Below are positions 1 through 11,087 of a stretch of 64,000 nucleotides of DNA, in pieces. Under the pieces are notes generated by a model that was not told where the DNA came from, did not search any database, and was given only the letters and a program-made list of their open reading frames with translations. The DNA lies in the NCBI GenBank assembly GCA_934045075.1, contig OW203727.1, positions 19,914,311 to 19,978,310 of the forward strand, written 5' to 3'. Every line of letters begins with the position of its first letter. Positions within the stretch are counted from its first letter, which is position 1. Origin of the DNA: Yponomeuta sedellus (Eukaryota; Arthropoda; Insecta; Lepidoptera; Yponomeutidae). The position numbers and the translations under genes were made by a program.

Positions 1-403
1 ACCGTCTATTCAGTATGTTAAGGAATCGTGTATTTATAAATACCGTGAGGAGATTTTATAGTCTTGCTGCAACTTTGGAATCAGTGCAAAAGTTAAATGG
101 TGCCCTCAACTTAAAGTATTAAGTACCGAGGCTTAATTATGGGCACCAAATTTTGACGTTTGCTCTAGCAATAAATATGGAATTTGGATACGATTTTGTG
201 CATGTAATATACGAGCTGAGTTCCACAATTTGTACTTGTAACTACATGTACTTGCTGTACGTTGCTGAAGCCACGTACCGACTGATCAATTTTTAAATTA
301 TCATTTTTTTTGCTATTTAAATTTTAGTTTTTTATGTTTCAAAGATATATTTCTTTATATTTTAGTATGTATATTGTATATTTTAGCTGTTGCATGCATA
401 TTA
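1..403. other. AT-rich sequence, nothing recognised
   Basis: No coding region, structured repeat or RNA gene is visible. The last ten bases (394-403, ATGCATATTA) are the left copy of the target duplication of the next element. Confidence 0.6.
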
Positions 404-768
404 GAAGCGCTCATGGCCTAGGCGAACCGAGTGATTGGAATCAATCACTTGGTTAAGCAACAACAGGCGCGGTCAGGTACAAGATGGGTGAGCGTCCCGT
501 GACTACCGCTAGTGGCATTTTTCCGAGCGCTTCCGTGCTTCGCAAGGCACGTTAAGCCGTTGCTGCCGGCTGTCATATAATGGCAGTCGTTAAGCCATGT
601 CAGAGGCCTTATGGGCGGCTTGATAACTTCTGACAGTAAGGCCCGCCACTGTCTTACAATCCTCCACCAACCCGGACTTGGCCCCCGTGGTGGAGTATGG
701 CCTAACCTTCCTGCGATGCAGGGAGAGACCCGTGCCCCAGCAGTGGGGACATACAAGGATTGATAACG
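404..768 (+). mobile_element. 5S-rRNA-like SINE, full length
   Basis: This 365-bp retroposon is flanked by a 10-bp target duplication, ATGCATATTA at 394-403 and 769-778, so both ends are defined. It starts GAAGCGCTC and ends with GCCCCAGCAGTGGGG, ACATACAAGG and TTGATAAC. Around 450-515 it carries TTAAGCAAC, GGCGCGGTCAGGT and a GATGGGTGA-type block in the order and spacing of the internal promoter of 5S rRNA genes (A box, intermediate element, C box). The CCCAGCAGTGG end resembles LINE tails in this window, suggesting a LINE partner. The 154-codon minus-strand frame through it is not a gene. The 5S origin is inferred from memory of insect 5S sequence. Confidence 0.8.
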
Positions 769-1044
769 ATGCATATTAGTAGTGCACAGATCAGGCCCAA
801 AATTATTTGTTATGTTGTAATTAACTGTCATTTTTATCTGTGTACTGTTGGTGTGTCTATTATTAATAAATAAAATGAACATATATTTTAAATTACTTTT
901 TAAGTTCATACGGATCCCGTTCTCGTAGCATTACATAATTGTAGGTAGGTAGTTAAGTAGGCACAAAAGATGACCATAGGAGGTGATAACCGTACCTTTC
1001 ACAGTTGTTTCTATTCAGTGAAAATATGTTATTTTCAAGTTTAC

Positions 1045-1120
1045 CAATGTGGAGTTGCTGGATGCGGACGGCACAAGACCGTGAAGCTTGGAAAACCATG
1101 AGGGAGGCCTATGTCAAATT
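1045..1120 (+). pseudogene. RTE-type LINE ORF C-terminal fragment
   Basis: A short frame reads WMRTAQDREAWKTMREAYV. This matches the extreme C-terminus typical of lepidopteran endonuclease-reverse transcriptase ORFs, in which an aQDRxxWrxxxEAY(V) motif precedes the stop. No upstream reverse transcriptase is present, so this is a dead 3' fragment. The wider interval 779-1284 holds nothing else I recognise. Confidence 0.6.
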
Positions 1121-1295
1121 TGAGGTGAAAGCTGAAACTGATTTCACCTTTACAACTAATAGACACTTACAAAAAAGACCTGCAAGAACCCTGTTCCAAA
1201 TCCAAGTTCTCCTGATGTACACAAACACTTATCATTAGCAATTTTCAGTTCAGTTCAAATCAAATTAAATTAAAAATGTTTATTGAGCAGAACAA

Positions 1296-1557
1296 GGTTG
1301 TGCCATCATTGGTGGGGAAGTGCCCATAATCCCCACGCTGGGCATGCGGGTTGTACTGCAGGGGGCGTTGCTGCCCACCCCCCGGTTTGTGTCCCTTAGT
1401 CGTCTTTTACGGCACCTGCGGGAAGAATTTTAGTTGGTGCTTTTCTCTAGGCCGACACCACACAGCAGATGATGGCACAACCTTGCGCTATGGCGCTCAT
1501 TAGGGGACGGCTATGTCCAGCAGTGGACTAATATAGCCTGAAGAAGAAGAAGAAAAA
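1296..1557 (+). mobile_element. LINE 3' end with inverted 5' segment
   Basis: A 262-bp insertion is flanked by an 11-bp duplication, GAGCAGAACAA at 1285-1295 and 1558-1568. The 3' part is the sense LINE end (GCGCTATGGCGCTCATTAGG, then GTCCAGCAGTGG, then a GAA-rich tail). The 5' part, from 1296 to about 1462, is the reverse complement of the sequence normally upstream, as seen by comparing 43440-43620. About 14 bp is duplicated at the inversion joint. This is the classic signature of twin-primed LINE insertion. The interrupted host sequence, AATGTTTATTGAGCAG, is itself a LINE-like end that recurs at 26950. Confidence 0.7.
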
Positions 1558-1568
1558 GAGCAGAACAA

Positions 1569-1980
1569 AACATAACAGTGTATAAGGTAACTTTGCACCC
1601 CACACCAAGTTGTTACCTACATGAATATTTGTATTACCCAAATGAAAGACTCACAAAAAGCAATTAACTAAATAAATTCCTAAGAAATAAGGAGCGCATC
1701 TCAGGCAACGGAACGCCTTGGGCCTGTTTCATAGAAACACAATCTTTTGTTTAACATGTTAATTTGATGTGCGTTGCAAAGTCGACTAAGTCACAGATTA
1801 ACAAGTAGACTCTTCTACCCAAAGTACCTCAGATTGTCATAATATACTACCAACTTTAGTTTGTTATGACGAGGAGCCACTTTCACTCACAAAGTACAAC
1901 ATAGAAGGTGGTTATATGCGTGCACATACAAGAACAGGGACACGTCTATAAAATTTTGTTCAGAGCAGATTAAAGTCGAA
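1569..1980. other. No recognised feature
   Basis: AT-rich sequence without a supported gene or repeat. Confidence 0.5.
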
Positions 1981-1986
1981 TTTTCT

Positions 1987-2130
1987 CGGTCTTAGTACGC
2001 TCGGACCGAGTGCGCCACCCGAGTAAACTAATGCTTCTGATTGGACGGTTTTTCGTGACAACACCAAAATAGCTAATCAGAAGCATTAGTTTACTCGGAT
2101 GGCGCACTCGGACCGAGCGCACTAAGACCG
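1987..2130. repeat. Fold-back (MITE-like) inverted repeat
   Basis: Arms of 56 nt at 1987-2042 and 2075-2130 are reverse complements with 3 mismatches, separated by 32 nt. They contain the palindromic block CTCGGACCGAG. This could be a small non-autonomous DNA transposon or a single inverted duplication. No target duplication was resolved. The interval 2131-2364 shows nothing else. Confidence 0.75.
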
Positions 2131-2364
2131 TGAAAACCGGGCTTTATTTTGACAACCGTATTCCGGTTTTTCTATGGCCACGTCTGTAACCGCCATCTAT
2201 GAATTGCTTTGTGAACTTGTGTTGAAAACTGTTCATTCGTAGGAATGCCGCAATTTTTATGGGGGAAAGTGTCAGAAGTTGCCCGGAGTAACCGAACATT
2301 TTGCTTTTCTAGGCTATGAGTTGTATGCTTTAATTTTTTTTTATGAACATTTGAAATTATAATA

Positions 2365-2747
2365 TTATTTTTAATCCACTAACCCGTGCTAAGGACAATG
2401 TTAATAACCTATTTAGAGCTAAAAATTCCACCCCTGCCGGGATTCGAACCCGCGACCTCTGGCTATCCTTGCCAGCGCTCTTCCGACTGAGCTGACTCAC
2501 CGGTATCAGTGAAATTTCGAACCCCTTTACAATACTTCTCTGTATTGCATACAGGCAGCGACATCTGGCTGAAGTAATTTGCATCACTTGCAGCCCCGAG
2601 TACCTACTTTGTAGTTAGGTTTTACATCGGAATGATATCGCTGTACCCACATGATTATATTTTGTTTTAATGCACTAACCCGTGCTAAGGGTAATTTATA
2701 TTTTAGCCTCTAAATAGATTTTAAAAATTGTCTGATTAGTGCATTAG
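2365..2747 (+). mobile_element. tRNA-headed SINE A, inverted-type copy
   Basis: Most of the element reads as the reverse complement of the SINE A tRNA-like head and body (TTCGAACCCGCGACCTCTGG at about 2453). It then ends on the plus strand with a sense tail containing TAGCCTCTAAATAG and TTAGTGCATTA. It is therefore an inverted 5' part joined to a sense 3' tail, as in the copy at 5458-5849. The stretch 2755-3060 holds two degraded tRNA-like fragments (GGCGTTCGAAGCGC and GGTGGTGGGTCCGATTCCC). Confidence 0.7.
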
Positions 2748-3068
2748 AAAGAATATAAAGTTTTTGGTGATATGTTGAGATTCGAAGCCACGACCGTCCG
2801 AATGAGGCCGGCGTTCGAAGCGCTACCACCGCTGGCATCCTTTACGAGGACCAAAATGGGCTAATATTTTGTGTAGGGCTTCCCGAAGGTCCTTATCATG
2901 TTTATGTGAAGGATGGGCCATCACAAGTGGCAATATGTGACAGAAGCTGCGACGGAGCTTACTAAGAACTCAGTTACTATGCGACGCACGTACGGATCCT
3001 TCGCCGGCTTCTCATTTGAGAGGTGGTGGGTCCGATTCCCGGCCTGTACCAAAGACTTTGATTTCTAT

Positions 3069-3431
3069 TATTACATTCTCCTTCTTCAGGCTATATTAGC
3101 CCACTGCTGGACATAGCCGTCCTCTCATGAGCGCCATAGCGCATAGATCATTGGGGGCCTCACGCCTGTATCCCAGAGGGGTAGGCAGAGACCAGGGATT
3201 GCCACTTGCCACGATCCTGACGGATCACCTTCGCTTCATTGGGGGTTGATGCCCATAATCCTCACGCTGGGCATGCGGGTTGGGATCGTAGTTTGGTGGA
3301 ATTGTACTGCAAGGGGCGCTGCTGCCCACCCCCCGTTTTGTGTCCTTGGTCGCCTTTCACGACACCCGCGGGAAGAAAATTCACCCCAAATGGGTTGGTG
3401 CTATTCTCTAGGTCGACACCACATAGGCATT
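3069..3431 (-). mobile_element. Patchwork of LINE 3'-end fragments
   Basis: Reading minus, 3085-3145 is the RTE-like end (GCGCTATGGCGCTCATGAG and the CAGCAGTGG motif). The stretch 3157-3240 is a second LINE end (CGATCCTGACGG, TTGCCACTTGCC) like that before the ATGT array at 21.4 kb. The stretch 3240-3431 is a third, with CGCTGCTGCCCACC and GACACCCGCGGGAAG, also present at 1296-1557 and 43440-43620. None carries a usable ORF. Confidence 0.6.
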
Positions 3432-3562
3432 ATTATATTACTGTCTTACAATCCTCCACCAACCCGTACTTGGCCGCAATGGTGGCGAATGACCTAACCT
3501 TCCTGCGATGCAGAAAGATACCCATGCCCCAGCAGTGGGGTCATACAAGAGTTGGTAGATTA
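3432..3562 (+). mobile_element. 5S-like SINE, 3' part only
   Basis: 5'-truncated copy containing ACTGTCTTACAATCCTCCAC and GCCCCAGCAGTGGGG, corresponding to the last third of the element at 404-768. The 5S-like promoter half is missing. Confidence 0.75.
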
Positions 3563-4300
3563 TATTATTATTCCTTACTTATTCAAAAGAAGATATGAAA
3601 AAACCACATAAACATCATTTCCTAAACTGCTAATGTAGTTTATTGCAAGTTCTAAGTTCGTACACTTGTGAACTTATAGTAGCCACTCGCTAACTTTTAA
3701 GAAAAACAAAGTAAGGAAACCTGAGTGTCTGAGGTGATCTATCGCCATCATTCACCATAGCTTTCTCATCTTGACCTTAATTTTTTCAGTTTAAAAATAA
3801 TGGGTTATCTTGACCACCTTGATGATTTAGAAGTAGTAGATTTCTGATGATTTAGAAGTTAAAAGCATTAATTTGAAGGGCGACTTGACTTAATAACTGT
3901 GGGACGATGTATATCATTTATCATTTAGATAAATCATTTCTCATTTATCATTTATCATTTAAATAATAATAAACTCTGGAACGACTTCAGGTGTGGTTTT
4001 ATTTGTAGAATATTTTAATAAAACAGAAAACTGGATACAAACGGATAAACGGAGAAGCAGGTAAAAAAGTCAGATCTGGTCAAAGGGTAAAGTAGTAGTA
4101 GTGATGAAAAATGAGGGAAATCGAAGAATGTGTGACGTTATTTAAATATTTGAAAATGGTAGATAGAAAAAGAAATAAAAATGGTGTGAAGAGGTTTGCA
4201 CCGTTACAACTGTAGATAAAATTATAGCGCAGAGAATGTATACAAGGAAAAAACAATTTTAAAGTATATTGTAATAAAAAAATGGCATTTACACTTGCGT
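3563..4300. other. No gene; short TCATTTA repeat
   Basis: AT-rich and non-coding. The only local structure is an irregular run of ATCATTT units at about 3910-3970. Confidence 0.5.
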
Positions 4301-4895
4301 AATGAGATCATTTATAAAGCGTCACCTTCACTCACATTCGATCGGTGATGGGACCACTCGAACATTGGGACATTGTTTTTCTAATGGAGTTGATCGGCCA
4401 GTACCTGTACCATTGTTATCAACCCTTGCATGTCCCCAGTGCTGGGGCACGGGTCTCTTCCTACATCGCAGGAAGGTAAGGCCATACTCCACCACGGGGG
4501 CCAAGTCCGGGTTGGTGGAGGATTGTAAGACAGTGGCAGGCCTTACTGTCAGAAGTGATCAAGCCGCCCATAAGGCCTCTCACATGGCTTAACGACTGCC
4601 ATTACATGACAGCCGGCATCAACGGCTTAACGTGCCTTGCGAAGCACGGAAGCGGTCGGAAAAAATGCCACTAGCGGTAGTCACGGGGTCACCCATGCTG
4701 CACCTGACCGCGCCTGTTATTGCTTAACTCAGGTGATTGATTCCAATCACTCAGTTCGCCTAAGCCACGAGCGCTTCTGTACCATCTGCACCATCCTGAT
4801 AGCTTATTCGGCCTAGCCCACAGGAAAGACAAGTCATTGCATGCGGAGCCAACTAAGCCGAGAGTTTTCTCACGAGGTTTTCCTACACAAGGTAC
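4301..4895 (-). mobile_element. SINE C, split by a nested 5S-like SINE
   Basis: The flanks 4301-4413 and 4777-4895 together match the 3' region of SINE C as seen intact at 17930-18305 (GATGGGACCACTCG, then the CCCACAGGAAAGAC block). The 5S-like SINE at 4414-4776 interrupts it. This gives a relative age: SINE C inserted first. Confidence 0.75.
4414..4776 (-). mobile_element. 5S-like SINE, full length, nested
   Basis: A complete 363-bp copy on the minus strand, bounded by a 9-bp duplication CTGTACCAT at 4405-4413 and 4777-4785. Its length and both termini agree with the copy at 404-768, confirming the element boundaries independently. Confidence 0.85.
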
Positions 4896-5442
4896 ATTGT
4901 AATAAACCCCTTTCTTATGGTATAAAAAACTACGCACTACAAATACTCGTAGTAATTTGTTCTTTATTTAACCTCTTTAGAAGTAGCATTTCTGCAAGCG
5001 CTGACACGAGCTTCATTTTTTATGAATAAAATTGTGGCATAAATACAATTGTTATATCTTAGTTTAATGAAAATATTGACAGTTAAAATTATGTACCGAC
5101 ATCTTACGCAATGTTTTTGTTTCAAAACTAAGGACGTTGTATAACAATGTGATTATTTCCATAATTTACTGACAAAGTACCCGCCAGTGATCCAAAGTGC
5201 ATGCAAACAAAAACAAGAAAACAGCTGACAGCGGTTAATAATAGCTTGAATGATTTTTAGTCTATAGAAAATCCGGAAAGCAGTATTACTAGGCAATTCG
5301 AAGAAAGCCTTCTACGTCTGGTTCTACTGTGTTATATTTCTTCACGGCCGACCCCTAATAAGTACTTATCCTGTTTCCTCTTACAATTCTTTTTGGCTAA
5401 AGACCTTTTGCTTCCTTTAGATTCTATAAACATAAGATTAAA
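4896..5442. other. No recognised feature
   Basis: Non-coding AT-rich sequence. No gene or clear repeat was found. Confidence 0.5.
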
Positions 5443-5457
5443 AATAAAAATAATCTT

Positions 5458-5849
5458 AAAAACCTATTTAGAGGCTAAAAATTTCACCCATGCCGGGATT
5501 CGAACCCGCAACCTCTGGCTATCCGTGCCAGCGCTCTACCAATTGAGCCAATGGGCGACTCACGGCATCAGTGAGATTTCGAACCTCTTTACACTATTCT
5601 CTGTATTACGTACAGGCAGCGACATCTGACTTAAGCAAATTGCATTACTTACAGCCCCGACCACCTACTTTGCAGTTAGGTTTAAGATCGGAACGATATC
5701 ACTGTACCCACATAATTACACTATTTTTATTTTTAATGCACTAACCCGTGCTAAGGAACAAATTCAAAATTTTTAGAATTTTAGCCTCTAAATAGGTTTT
5801 TAAATTTGTTCCTTAGCACGGGTTAGTGCATTAAAAATAAAAATAGTGT
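5458..5849 (+). mobile_element. SINE A, inverted-type copy with 15-bp TSD
   Basis: Flanked by the 15-bp direct repeat AATAAAAATAATCTT at 5443-5457 and 5850-5864. It opens with AAAAACCTATTTAGAGGC, the reverse complement of the SINE 3' region. It runs antisense through the tRNA-like head (about 5490-5560) and body, then switches to sense for the tail (TTAGCCTCTAAATAGG, then TTAGTGCATTAAAAA). The antisense and sense tail copies form a perfect stem of about 47 bp around a loop near 5770-5800. Confidence 0.85.
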
Positions 5850-5904
5850 AATAAAAATAATCTTCAACATAGGCTTATTTTCGAGACTATCATCACCATC
5901 AATC

Positions 5905-6150
5905 CATTATGTCCCCACCGAGGGGCGCGGGTCTCTTCCCTGAGAAAGGTATAGGCCATACTCCACCACGGGGCCAAGTTTGGATTGGTGGAGGTTTGCA
6001 AGACTACTGTCTGGTCTGACTGTCAGAAGTTTTCAAGCCGCTCTAAGGCATCTGACATGGCTTAACGACAGCCATCTGTCGACAGCAGCCGGCTCCAACT
6101 GCTTAACGTGCCTTGCGAAGCACGGAACCGCTCGAAACTATAATCTGTGG
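5905..6150 (-). mobile_element. 5S-like SINE, variant subfamily, truncated
   Basis: Diverged copy with the variant end TCCCCACCGAGGGGCGCGGG in place of the usual CCCCACTGCTGGGGC. The same variant end recurs at 28480-28670 and 52240-52540, which defines a subfamily. The 5S-like promoter part is absent. Confidence 0.65.
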
Positions 6151-7054
6151 CAAATAATGTCTAGGATTTAAGTGCTCATGCGTTAATTAATCCGGTGCAA
6201 CTGAAGTGGTGATCACATGTCTGGAATTCATCCCGTCTTGCACTTGACCGTTGTTTACTAGATGCTTTCATCAATAGTCCATTTCAGAAGTCGGTACCTA
6301 CTCCAGATGTAAGATTTAATAAATACCTACGTTTCCGGCTAGTGATCGTTTTAAAACAAATTACTTGGAGTGCATCTGTTAATGATACGCGATGCTCATA
6401 CATAGTTATAAAGAACGTCGAGAATTAAGGTAATTACGTTTTACCTTAATATTCGTGAGTAGTTTAATATAATTATTATACTCCGTGCAATACGGAGTGC
6501 ACATGGAGTGAAGTCTTACAAAACGGAATTTGAATTTAGAACAAGAAACGAAATGTAAAAATAAACAAGCAAAAACGCGCCAAGCCATAAAGTAGAGCAG
6601 TAAGCAGTATTTTTTTATAAGAATACGGAGTGGTAACGATGACGTTATAAAAGTACGTAATGATTTTTATACGACGTCGAATAAATTATATTTTATTGCT
6701 CACCTCCATTTATTTGGAACAAGAATTAGTAGGTGTTTAGTTGAACAGCAAATGGTTGGACATTTTTTAGTAAAAAAAATATTAAATACCAAAATGTAGT
6801 GGATAATAAAAATGTGCAGAAAACAAGGGTGTTATGTTTCGGCAAATTATTTTTTCATGGATGAGGAAAGCAAACGTAATAATGTAAACATTTGCCCTCA
6901 AATTAACTCGGAAATTTCAAGGTAACGCTTAATGGCTTACAGGCTTTGTAAATGTTGCCGTTTCCATTAGCATTCACCAATTTCCATTTCCGGTATTGAG
7001 TATAAACAGGATGGGTGACAGGGTAACGTTATTTCGTTTTGTTTTGTGACGCAC
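6151..7054. other. Mostly featureless; small PLE-like end fragment
   Basis: Around 6413-6450 the sequence AACGTCGAG followed by AAGGTAATTACGTTTTACC resembles the end of a Penelope-like element. The latter block recurs at 45697-45715 next to another PLE remnant. Nothing else is recognised. Confidence 0.35.
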
Positions 7055-7265
7055 GCAGGCAATAACATAACATTAACATACTGGCACACACATTGCTTCT
7101 GGCCCCACGCTAGGATACCCTGTGTCGTAGGAACTAGAAACAGCGACATCACAAACATGTTAATATCTAAGACCTGGGGTTTTTTTTTGTCCCCAGCCGG
7201 GGATAAAACCCGGGACCTCTCGCATGGTAGGCAGATGCGCTACCGCTGCGCCACAGAGGTCGTCG
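7055..7265 (-). mobile_element. tRNA-headed SINE B
   Basis: About 210 bp. On the minus strand it starts with a tRNA-like head (GACCTCTGTGGCGCAGCGG, B-box-like region near 7205) and runs to a body with ACACAGGGTATCC and GGCCAGAAGC. Homologous copies lie at 17235, 24899, 39073 and 55655. The plus-strand frame through it is not a gene. Confidence 0.8.
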
Positions 7266-7376
7266 CAATACACATTTTCTTCATTTCATTCATAATAAAT
7301 TAGTGTGATAAAGTCTTTCTACAAATGTGATGTAAGGTATTCGATTGCTTTTTGAGTTACCTATTGAGGTACATTT

Positions 7377-7939
7377 TATAGGTAGCTATGTAGGTGGCTG
7401 AGTGTTGAGGTTAGCAAATAACACGATAAATCACTGTTTACTTTAAACTGTTTATTTGGCCACATAGACCTATCCTTTATATACAGAACGATGCGGATAG
7501 CGTAGACACAGATGGTAATAATCACAAGAAAGGAAGTAAGGTTCAAAGAGAAAGCAGTACAAGCAAAATAAATAGATCGCAAGCGGTAGCGAGTGGAGCG
7601 CAAGCGTAAAACCGACACAGGCTTCGCGTCTGAGGTTAGATTCCGACTGGCGGGCGGCGCGCGCGCAGCGAGGCTGGGCGGCTGCTCATAGTGACGTCAA
7701 CGACGAACAATAGGACCAGCCATACAGATGATCGCGCGCGGGTTCGCTTGCTAAATTAATAATATTTAGTTTTGTATGATGAAAGTACAAAAGAGTGATG
7801 TATGAGAGTAATGAATGTATTAGTGTGAGTAAATAGAATACGTAAATAAGTAAGAAAATAATTATAATAAATGTTATGTACAGCATAAATAAATTACAAC
7901 AATAAACTAAATATAAGGTTAAATATAACGAGTCACCTA
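7377..7939 (-). repeat. 3' LTR of the CsRn1-type element
   Basis: 563 bp, reading as identical to 12032-12594. On the minus strand it begins TAGGTGACTC and ends GCTACCTATA. The 80-codon and other frames inside it repeat in both LTRs and are not genes. Confidence 0.9.
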
Positions 7940-7941
7940 CA

Positions 7942-7956
7942 TCACTCCCCTCCAAA
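7942..7956 (-). other. Polypurine tract
   Basis: Minus-strand GGAGGGGAGTGA lies directly upstream of the 3' LTR, where plus-strand DNA synthesis is primed in LTR elements. Confidence 0.75.
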
Positions 7957-7962
7957 GACCGG

Positions 7963-9465
7963 CTAAGGGCGATAAAAATCTGGGAAATGGACTCTCCGAC
8001 CTGAACGTGTAGTCCTAATGGGAGTATCCTGTGACCGTGATTGAAGGGACGGGGGTGGGGGGTGAGTGTCTGGCGGTACGGGGTCATATTGCGGTTGGGA
8101 CAAGTTGTCGTCTAGTATATAGGCTGGTTTTAATCGGTCTATGCTCACTATGACGTCTTTGTTTCGCACACGTATCTTAAAAGTCTTTGCCCCTCTCTTA
8201 AGTACCTCGAATGGCCCTACATAAGCTGGCTGAAATGAGCCGCGTGACACTTCTTCCCTAAGAAATACGTGACTGCAGCTGGCTAAATCCTTACATACGA
8301 AGGCTTTACGAGTGTTGGAATGGTGCTGAGATGGGACTGGTCGTATGCGCTCGGCGAAGGACTTTATGCGGGCTGAAAAATCGGTGATGTCGGTGGTGTA
8401 ACCTGGGACGTCATGACCAAAAAATTCACCAGGTAGACGTAGGGGTTCACCGTACACCAGCTCGGCTGATGATGCTTGAAGATCTTCTTTTACAGCGCTT
8501 CTAATGCCTAAAAGTACAAGTGGCAGCGACTCTGTCCAGTTGGCGTCGGCATGACAGGTAATTGCTGCTTTTAGCTGCCGGTGAAATCTCTCCACCAAGC
8601 CATTACACTGTGGGTGATAAGCTGTTGTCCTACGGTGATCGAAACCTATGGACTTTGACAGCTGCTCGAACAGAGCTGATAAAAATTGAGCCCCACGATC
8701 GGTGACGATCTCAGTGGGACAACCGTATCTGGATACCCAACAGCTGACAAACGCTTTGGCCACTGTTTCGGCGGTGATATCGATAATAGGTACAGCTTCC
8801 GGCCATCGCGTGAAGCGATCAACGGCTGTGAGGCAATACCGAAAGCCACCAGCGGACGGCAGTGGACCGATAAGGTCTAAATGGACGTGTTGGAAACGCG
8901 CTGAAGGTAAGTCGTTTGTACCTAACGGTGAAGCAACGTGTCTAGTTACCTTCGTGCGCTGGCAAGTCAAACACGCTTTTGCCCATTCACGGCAGTTTTT
9001 CCGTAACAGTGGCCAAACGAATCGTTGAGCAACGAGTTTGGCAGTGGCGTTGGCCCCGGGGTGGCTAAGAGAGTGAAGACAGTCGCAAATCTGCTTACGC
9101 AGTTGTTTGGGAACAAAAGGCCTGGGTGTCGGTGTACTAACATCGCAGTACAACATGGCACGACTCCCAGGGATGTTCATTTTGGTAAGACGAAGTGAAG
9201 TGTCGCCTTTAAGATGCTCAGCGAGCTCTGGGTCTTGGTCTTGGAGATTGGCCATCACTTCGAGATCGACAGGTGACTGCAGTTCTTCTACGCGCGACAG
9301 TGTATCGGCAACCAAGTTGTCTTTGCCGGCAATAAAGACGATGTCTGTGGTGAACTGCGAGATGAAGTCGAGGTGTCTATACTGACGTGGCGAGCAGTTA
9401 CTTTTCCGTTCATGAAAAGCGTAACATAACGGTTTGTGGTCAGTATAGATAGTGAAGTTGTGGGC
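7963..9465 (-). pseudogene. pol: pol C-terminal part: RNase H end and integrase
   Basis: In frame with the RT segment but separated from it by the stop at 9466-9468. An H-H-C-C zinc-binding region ([10 protein letters not shown] ... CLTCQRT) precedes the DDE integrase core: HLDLIGPLP (first D), [10 protein letters not shown] (second D) and [14 protein letters not shown] (E). The C-terminus holds the FxVGPFEVL-like strand region of Gypsy integrases. Integrase would insert the cDNA into nuclear DNA. All catalytic acids are visible, so this part looks undamaged. Confidence 0.9.
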
Positions 9466-10368
9466 CTATAGCATATGCCTGAAATATTTTATACTCTCAT
9501 AGATGGCAAGGAGCTCGCGGTCATACGGTGAGTACTTTGTTTGCGTTGGGCTCAACTTGCGAGAGAAAAATGCTAGGGGGTGCCAGTCTCCATCCTTCAG
9601 CTGCTGTAGGACTCCACCTATTGCCGTATCGGAGGCATCAGTGACCAGTCCTAACTTAGCTGACGAGTCGGGGTGCGCCAAAAGTGCTGCATCACATAAG
9701 CTCTTCTTACAAGCTTCGAATGCTTTGAGGGAATCCCCTTCTATGTTGACTGGATGGGAAGCTTTAACCGACCCTGTAAGCAAGGCATTGAGCGGCGCTT
9801 GAATTTGGGCGGCATTTGGCAGAAATCGTCTGTAAAAATTCACCATCCCCAAAAATCGAAGGAGTTCTCGGACGGTTTTTGGGGGTGTGAACTCAGCAAT
9901 GGCTTGTACCTTGCTTTTCAGTGGTTTAGTGCCCTTTTCGGAGATTGAATAGCCTAGAAACGTGATTTCCGACATACCGAAAACGCACTTGGCTGTGTTG
10001 ACAAGTACACCATAGCTGCGCATGCGTTCGAAGAGCTGGCGCAAGTGGTCTTCGTGCTCCTGTGACGTTTTGCTGAAAACCAAGAAATCGTCGAGATACG
10101 GATAGCAAAAGTCGAGACCACGAGTTAGTCCGTCGACAAATCTTTGAAAGGTTTGTGCCGCATTCCTAAGACCAAACGTCATGTAAGGAAATTCGTAAAG
10201 TCCGAACGGTGTGGTTATCGCAGTCTTGGGTATATCCTGTTCAGTAACCGGGATTTGGTTGTAAGCTTTAACCAAATCTACCACTGAAAATATAGTACAA
10301 CCGGACAGACAGTGCGAAAAATCTTGTATATGTCTAACTGGGTATTGGTCAGGTATGGTATACGTGCA
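9466..10368 (-). pseudogene. pol: pol middle: reverse transcriptase and RNase H
   Basis: The first catalytic aspartate is in [10 protein letters not shown], and the active-site box is YLDD at residues 63-66 of the open segment 9466-10284. The RNase H acid is in [11 protein letters not shown]. The segment begins after a frameshift near 10360-10368, where a TA dinucleotide appears doubled, and ends at an in-frame TAG at 9466-9468 inside RNase H. Both breaks would stop full-length Pol. They may be real mutations or assembly errors, since the LTRs show no divergence. Confidence 0.88.
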
Positions 10369-11087
10369 TTTAATTGCCTATAATCACCACACGGACGCCA
10401 CCCGTTATCTTTCTTAGAAACAAGGTGAAGAGGCGACGACCAGGGACTGTCAGACGGACGTGCTGTCCCGTTAGCTATCATAGTGTCGAATTCTTGTTTC
10501 GCGATTTTTAACTTATCCGGGGCTAGACGACGTGGGGAACATGAGACAGGTGGACCCGGTGTAGTGCGTATGTGGTGTGTTGTGTTGTGTTTTATAATAC
10601 CCGGAGTACCAGCGGGACGTGTTATTTCCGGATATTCTAACAAAATTTTATTATACCTACCGTCACCACCAGTCGATACCTTTACACTCAGAACAAGAGA
10701 GCTATTTATATCTAAACAGGCTACAGAACTAACATTGGTTAGGCCATCGATAAGTTTTTGTTGGCTAACATCGACTATTATGCGGTAATGCGTTAAAAAA
10801 TCTACACCTATGATTGCTTTTGTGACGTCAGCGATAATAAAGCGCCACGGAAAGTTGCGGCGTAGGCCTAAATTCAAATTAAGTTGTATATAGCCGTACG
10901 TACCGATAGCCGAGCCATTGGCAGCAGTAAGTTGATAAGTAGTTTTACAACGGCGCTCACGAAAAGCAGATACAGGGTAAACACAAATATCACTTCCGGT
11001 GTCTATGAGGAACTGTGTCTGTGTAATACGGTCCGTGATGAATAGGCGACCTGTGCTTAGGTTGTGGCAGTCGGCTGTCGCCATCAC
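10278..11087 (-). CDS. pol: pol N-terminal part: protease and start of RT
   Basis: An aspartic protease with the active-site motif [10 protein letters not shown] is near the N-terminus, followed by the first RT motifs ([27 protein letters not shown]). The first ATG is at 11084-11082 and overlaps the gag stop as TGATG. The frame is also open upstream to about 11117, which fits entry by -1 frameshifting. After the lesion near 10360 the last ~27 residues are out of register. Confidence 0.88.
   Translation of the reverse strand: MMATADCHNLSTGRLFITDRITQTQFLIDTGSDICVYPVSAFRERRCKTTYQLTAANGSAIGTYGYIQLNLNLGLRRNFPWRFIIADVTKAIIGVDFLTHYRIIVDVSQQKLIDGLTNVSSVACLDINSSLVLSVKVSTGGDGRYNKILLEYPEITRPAGTPGIIKHNTTHHIRTTPGPPVSCSPRRLAPDKLKIAKQEFDTMIANGTARPSDSPWSSPLHLVSKKDNGWRPCGDYRQLNARIPYLTNTQLDIYKIFRTVCPVVLYFQW

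Noticed and set aside
445..909. 154-codon minus-strand frame
   Set aside because: It lies in the 5S-like SINE and its flank; the same peptide segments recur in other copies.
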